A DNA stretch of 64,000 nt from Pogostemon cablin (taxonomy: Eukaryota > Streptophyta > Magnoliopsida > Lamiales > Lamiaceae): positions 23,666,279 through 23,730,278 of the forward strand of contig CM042983.1 in assembly GCA_023678885.1 (NCBI GenBank), read 5' to 3'. The position numbers and the translations under genes were made by a program. Position 1 is the first letter of the stretch; each line of letters begins with the position of its first letter. Shown here in pieces: positions 59,514 to 64,000 of the stretch. Below the pieces are notes generated by a model. It made no database searches, was not told where the DNA came from, and saw only the letters and a list, made by a program, of their open reading frames with translations.

Positions 59514-61429
59514 ATGATCACAAGATCAAAGGAAAATCAATCGATCATTCCTTTGAATTTGGAGATTGAAAGAACCGCACGACAAAGGAAGCGAGAGAGG
59601 CGTAAAGCTAGAAAAGGAACAAAAATGGAGAATCAACGGGGAGACAATGTTAATTATGACCCACCCCAAGATCCTTTACAAGATCAAAGGGGGTACAAGA
59701 AGGAGTGCAAGAGAATCAAGCTGAGATAATGAGGAATTTCTTTGCTCAAAATCAAGAGTATATGCAATTGCTTGCCAATCAAGAAGCTCAAATGATATTT
59801 CAACAACAAGAGTTGCCAAGGCCTAGAGCAATTCGGGATTACTTCCAACCGAGAGCCGTGCACAATATGGTTCCTCCGGTTCAAGCCAATGATTATGAAA
59901 TCAAGACCGGATTGATCAACATGGTCAAAGCAAATCAGTTTGGGAGAGATCCTCTTGAAGACCCGAACACTCATCTATCTACTTTCTTGGAGGTTGCAAA
60001 TACCGTCAAGATAAAGGGAGTGTCGGAAGATGCTATTCGGATGAGGTTATTCTCTTTTTCTTTAAGAGACAAGGCTAAAGCATGGTACAATACAATTCCT
60101 TTGGGAAGTTGTAACACATGGGAAGATCTTGAGCAAAGGTTCCTAAACAAATACTTTCCTCCTTCAAAGACACTCCAATTGAAGAGCCTTATCACTCAGT
60201 TTAAGCAACTTCCGGATGAAAGCTTTTATGAAGCATGGGAACGCTATAAGGAGATGCTAAGAAAGTGCCCTCAACATGACTTTCATGAGAATCAACAAGT
60301 GGCTTTCTTCTATCAAGGGTTGAGCCAACAACATCGAATGCATGTAGATGCCTCATCAGGAGGATCTATATTCGGAGTGGATGCGATGAAAGCTATGGAA
60401 AATTTTGAAGATATTGCAATGAATGCTTATCAGTGGCCATCCGAGAGAATTTTGGGAGGTTATGCATACGGAAAGGTTGCTCTAGTGGAGAGTGTGAACA
60501 AGGTGAAAAGTGATGTGTTTAAGAATGAAGGAATGAAAGAATTCTATGAGAGCATTCAAGCTTTAACAAAGCAATTGAATTTGATCACTCAAGGAGTAAG
60601 TCAAGGGGGAAGTACGAGTACTACCTTGAACGAGAAGAGTAATGTGATGCAAAGTGTAGAGGATGTTGCCTATTTGGATAGGAGAAATTACCAAGGGAAT
60701 TTTCAACATCAAGGGAATTTCCAAGGTAATTTTCCCTCTAATCAAGGAAATTTTCATGGAGGAAATTATCAAGCTCCGAGGAAGCATGAAAATGTTTCTT
60801 ACTCTAATCCTCAAGCCGCCGTGTTATTTCCTCTGGGATTCGATCCGAGTGCTAAGTCGCCCAATGGAGAAGGGAAGTCATCGGTGGAAGAGACATTGCT
60901 AGCATTCATGAAAAAGCTTGAGGCTAGAATGGAGGAGAATGAACGGAAATCCGACAATAGGATGAGAGCGTTTGAGCATCAAATGGGGCAAATTGCTTCC
61001 TCCGTTGGATCTCAACACCAACAAGGAAAGTTCCCCTCTACTACGGTAACTAATCCTAAGGAGCAATGTTTGTATGTTACCGTGTGCAACATGGAAAGTA
61101 AGGTGGAGAAAGGGATGGTGGAAACAACAAACATTGTTTCTAAGGTTGAAGAAGTAGTTTGTGATGAAGTGGTGTCAAAAATTGAGGAGGACATTGGCAT
61201 CGATGAAGATTGGTCTTTGGATGATGAGAAGATAATTGATGAATTCTTGTTTTTGTTGGAGGATGAAAGTGCGTGTGATGGAGAGATAATGTTGAAACAA
61301 GATCATGACATTGTTGAGGTTGATGCTTCATTGAAGGTAGAAGACCCCGGTAAATTCATTCTTACTTGTACAATTGGAAAGGGGAACATTTTAATGCTAT
61401 ATGTGATCTTGGTTCAAGCATTAATGTAA
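59514..61429 (+). pseudogene. gag: Gag of the third Athila-like element
   Basis: It starts at the ATG at 59514 (MITRSKENQS, the same opening logic as MLTRSKKGN in the other Athila). A one-base shift near 59690 moves it to the frame of the long 574-aa ORF 59705-61429. Gag domain motifs are AWYNTIPLGSCNTWEDLE, FLNKYFPPSK and YEAWERYKEMLRKCPQHDF. An Asn/Gln/Gly-rich repeat (NFQGNF, 60690-60780) follows, with no CCHC zinc knuckle. A second shift near 61380-61400 separates it from the protease frame. Confidence 0.85.
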
Positions 61430-62061
61430 TGCCTTTGGAGATTTTTGAAAAACTTGGCATTGGGAGGTTAAAGGAAACGGATGTGGAAATCGGAATAATG
61501 GATGGTTCAATGATAAAGCCCCATGGAGTTGTGGAGGATATGCTTGTGAGAATAGAGAATTTTGTATTTCCGGTGGATTTTATGATAGTTGAGAAGCAAG
61601 CGGATCCTTTAATCCCATTAATTTTTGGAAGGCCGTTTTTGGCAACCGCAAAAGCAAAATATGACATGGATAAGAAGGAACTCACACTCCGATCACATGA
61701 AAGAGAATTGGTGTTATCAAGCAAGAATTTAAAAGGGCGAAATCTTCATTTGAAATCACCCATTAAGCCTCCGGATATTCGAGATGAAGTGGTAAGTGAG
61801 ATTTTAAAAGATGAAGAATTAACTAACTGTATGCTTGAAATTGCAGGAAATATCTCTTCAAAAAGAAATACGCTTGGGGGAGATCCACATGTTGATTTGA
61901 AGATTGATAAAGGGCCTCCGGGATTTAAGAATGTGAGGAAAAGAGGAAACGAAGTGAGTTCAAGTGTTAAAGGAGCACGAAGTGTGGATAAAAAGGTTGT
62001 TAAAGAGATGTTTAAAGTGAAGATGAGGCCCGATGGGGTCTTGGATTTTTCCGACTGTTAA
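61366..62061 (+). pseudogene. Protease region of the third Athila-like element, not followed by reverse transcriptase
   Basis: The aspartic protease active site is CDLGSSINVMPLEIFEKLG, with the partner strand LIFGRPFLATAKAKYDM. After about 90 further residues the frame ends at 62061 (FSDC then TAA). The following DNA is post-pol type (GGGAGGCAACCCA, then AAGTTTGGGGGG), so reverse transcriptase, RNase H and integrase are missing as a block. Such an element would depend on enzymes from a relative. Confidence 0.85.
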
Positions 62062-64000
62062 GAGCTTAAATCCGTCCGGCTTGAACACGTTAAACTTAGC
62101 GCTAAATGGGAGGCAACCCATTCTTTTTATCTTTTGTTGCTTGTTTGTTTTGGCCTTGTAGGTTGATTGTGTTCATGAAGAAAAATGCTCATTGAAGAAA
62201 AGAGAAATGCATCATGGATTCAAGTTGATATGTTCCACCATTTGTTGCAAACTTAATTCGTGACTCTTGTCTCGAGTTAAGTTTGGGGGGTGCTAGTGCG
62301 GGTGGGCATAGCTTGAGTCGTGTGGATACGGTTACTTCTCAACAAGAAGATCATCAATGGAAACTACAAGGGTAAGTCTCACCACTTTTTGCAAACTTAA
62401 GTCTCAACTCTTGTTTCGATTTAAGTTTGGGGGGAAAGTGTGTGGTGTGACTCACCACTTGAGTATGATTCTTGTAAAATTGGGAAAATTTTAAAATTTT
62501 TCTCATGAGTTTGGGTTTGATTTTGGTATGATTGGTGGTGTGGAAGTGCATGATAGTCCATATTTATAATGAAATTGTTGAACTAATGGTGTTTGTTGAG
62601 TATTTGAGCATGAATGAGAGGTATTGGAAGCATGATGGAGCTTGGAGCTAACGCTTTCCTTACCAAATACCTATCGAGGGAATACTCTACACCTTGTCAT
62701 TTTACTACTTGAAATGAATTGAGTTTGATTTGGATTGTTGTGACTAGCATGATACTTCATATGTTATGTTTGTGGGAGGTTTACTTTCGTAAATTAGGAT
62801 TTTCTTTTCAATAAAGGTTGGGATGAATGTGTGCTTAATTTTCTTATGGATGATGGTATTTTGTGTTTTTGCATGTTTTGTGTTTTTGTTGTGTCTTGTT
62901 TGTTGAGTCTTTATTTGTATGTTTTGTGTATTTTCATTCGTGTCTTGGGTTGTTTGGTGGTTTGTTTAGGGATGTCGTGAGTCATTTTTGAACGTGAGTG
63001 ATGATATGTTGTGGTGATAAGTGATGACAAATTATGATTAAGAATCTCTACACTTTCAAATTGTGACATGTTTTACTTAACTTGTTCAATTTTGAGATGA
63101 ATGTAGTGTAATAAGTTCCTTAAGGTCCGAGCACAAGCTTGTGAGCATTTGAGCCTCAACCATGCATACATGGTATTTCTTCATGAGTGGATCGGTTGTG
63201 TTTGATAAGTTAGAACTTGCTCAAGGACTATAGGAACGTGCCCGATTAGTGGAGATTAGTGAAATGATCTAAGGCCATCCTTGTTATTATAGTCATTGCC
63301 ATATATGTTCCTACCTTGAACATCATCCTTAGTCAACCACTTTGAGCCTATAAGCCTATTTCTTGTGAGTTTAGCACATTACAAGCCTTAATTACTCATT
63401 CAAGCTTATATATACCTTTGTGTGAGTGATTGAGGAGATGGTGGCTACAAAGGATTGATTGAATAATCAAAAGAAGTAAAGGACATGGTAAACAAGTAAG
63501 AAAAAGGATGAAAAGAGCAACAACAAGAAGGCACATGCAACCTCAAAGTAAGAAAGGAGCAAATCAACATCAAAATGCTCAAGTAAACAAAATTCAAAGA
63601 AAGGAAGCATGCATCAAAAGAAGCTCAATCAAAGGAAAGTTAATGAATAGTGCTTGAGATTGTAAAGATAAGAAAGGAAGAAAGAAAAGTGGAGAAGTTG
63701 AGGAAATTGGCCATCTCTTTGATTACTTACACTTGTTGAGTCACTATTATCCATATCTTTCCTACCATACCAAAGAGCCTATCATTACATCCTAATTAAA
63801 GACCTTTTTGATCATTAATTGAAACTTTGGTGGTTTGTAAATATAGTCCACGAGCAAGCTTATAGCGAGTCGAGCCAATCGATTAATGAGTGTGATTTAT
63901 CCTATTTCAAAAGAGTGTTGAGAGACATCGATATCCATTGTGAGGCTTGGACTAAAAGGGACTATACTACACTATTACTCTCTTTTGATTGAACTTGTTA
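62062..64000 (+). other. 3' region of the third Athila-like element, running off the window
   Basis: Non-coding. The AAGTTTGGGGGG run occurs twice (near 62280 and 62423), each after CTCTTGT(C/T)TCGA. The segment near 63840-63900 (GAGCAAGCTTATAGCG) corresponds to the sequence just before the 3' LTR in the other Athila element. The 3' LTR is expected shortly beyond the window end. Confidence 0.65.

Overview
This is a nuclear segment of a flowering-plant genome, most likely a eudicot. It is AT-rich, has one intron-rich plant-type gene with GT-AG introns, and is otherwise packed with plant transposable elements: Athila- and Tat-lineage Ty3/gypsy LTR retrotransposons, Mutator-like TIR elements, Stowaway-like MITEs and a tRNA-derived SINE. 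I cannot name the species.

Layout. 1-5157: intergenic, with a Stowaway-like MITE (1478-1761), two related TIR elements (1925-2868 and 4005-5157) and a nested MITE pair (2909-3982). 5260-13480: the only convincing host gene, a 13-exon WRC + zinc-finger + JmjC protein of the KDM3/JMJ25-IBM1 class (880 aa, intact by my splice model). 13481-15010: AT-rich gene-free DNA. 15020-16960: a Mutator-like TIR element carrying two nearly identical 384-bp MITEs, each with its own 9-bp target duplication. 17080-29419: a complete Tat-lineage LTR element on the minus strand with target duplication CTTAT. Its LTRs are nearly identical, its gag is open, and its pol is broken by a frameshift and a stop. A 3-kb region downstream of integrase looks like an antisense transcription unit. 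29425-32138: a MITE, a SINE with a 16-bp target duplication, and a TIR element.

32139-54410 is a composite flanked by ATTAC on both sides whose two outer LTRs are in inverted orientation. Its body is a minus-strand Athila-like element that keeps gag but lacks pol. Into it a complete 13.97-kb plus-strand Athila element has inserted (35048-49018, target duplication GGTAC). That element has decayed gag-pro-pol but an open ORF in the env position that appears to be made from a spliced message. From about 57648 to the window end lies the 5' part of a third Athila-like element, with gag and protease only and no reverse transcriptase.

The most unusual signal is a palindromic repeat system in the Athila elements. 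The motif GGTTCGACC and its reverse complement GGTCGAACC recur as forward-forward-reverse-reverse units. The arrays sit upstream of the TATA box in every LTR of this family, inside the gag/protease coding region as in-frame peptide repeats, and in the region downstream of pol. The third Athila element has a similarly placed array built from a different palindromic word. The second striking structure is the inverted-LTR composite, which looks like an aberrant reverse-transcription product that nevertheless integrated with a target duplication.
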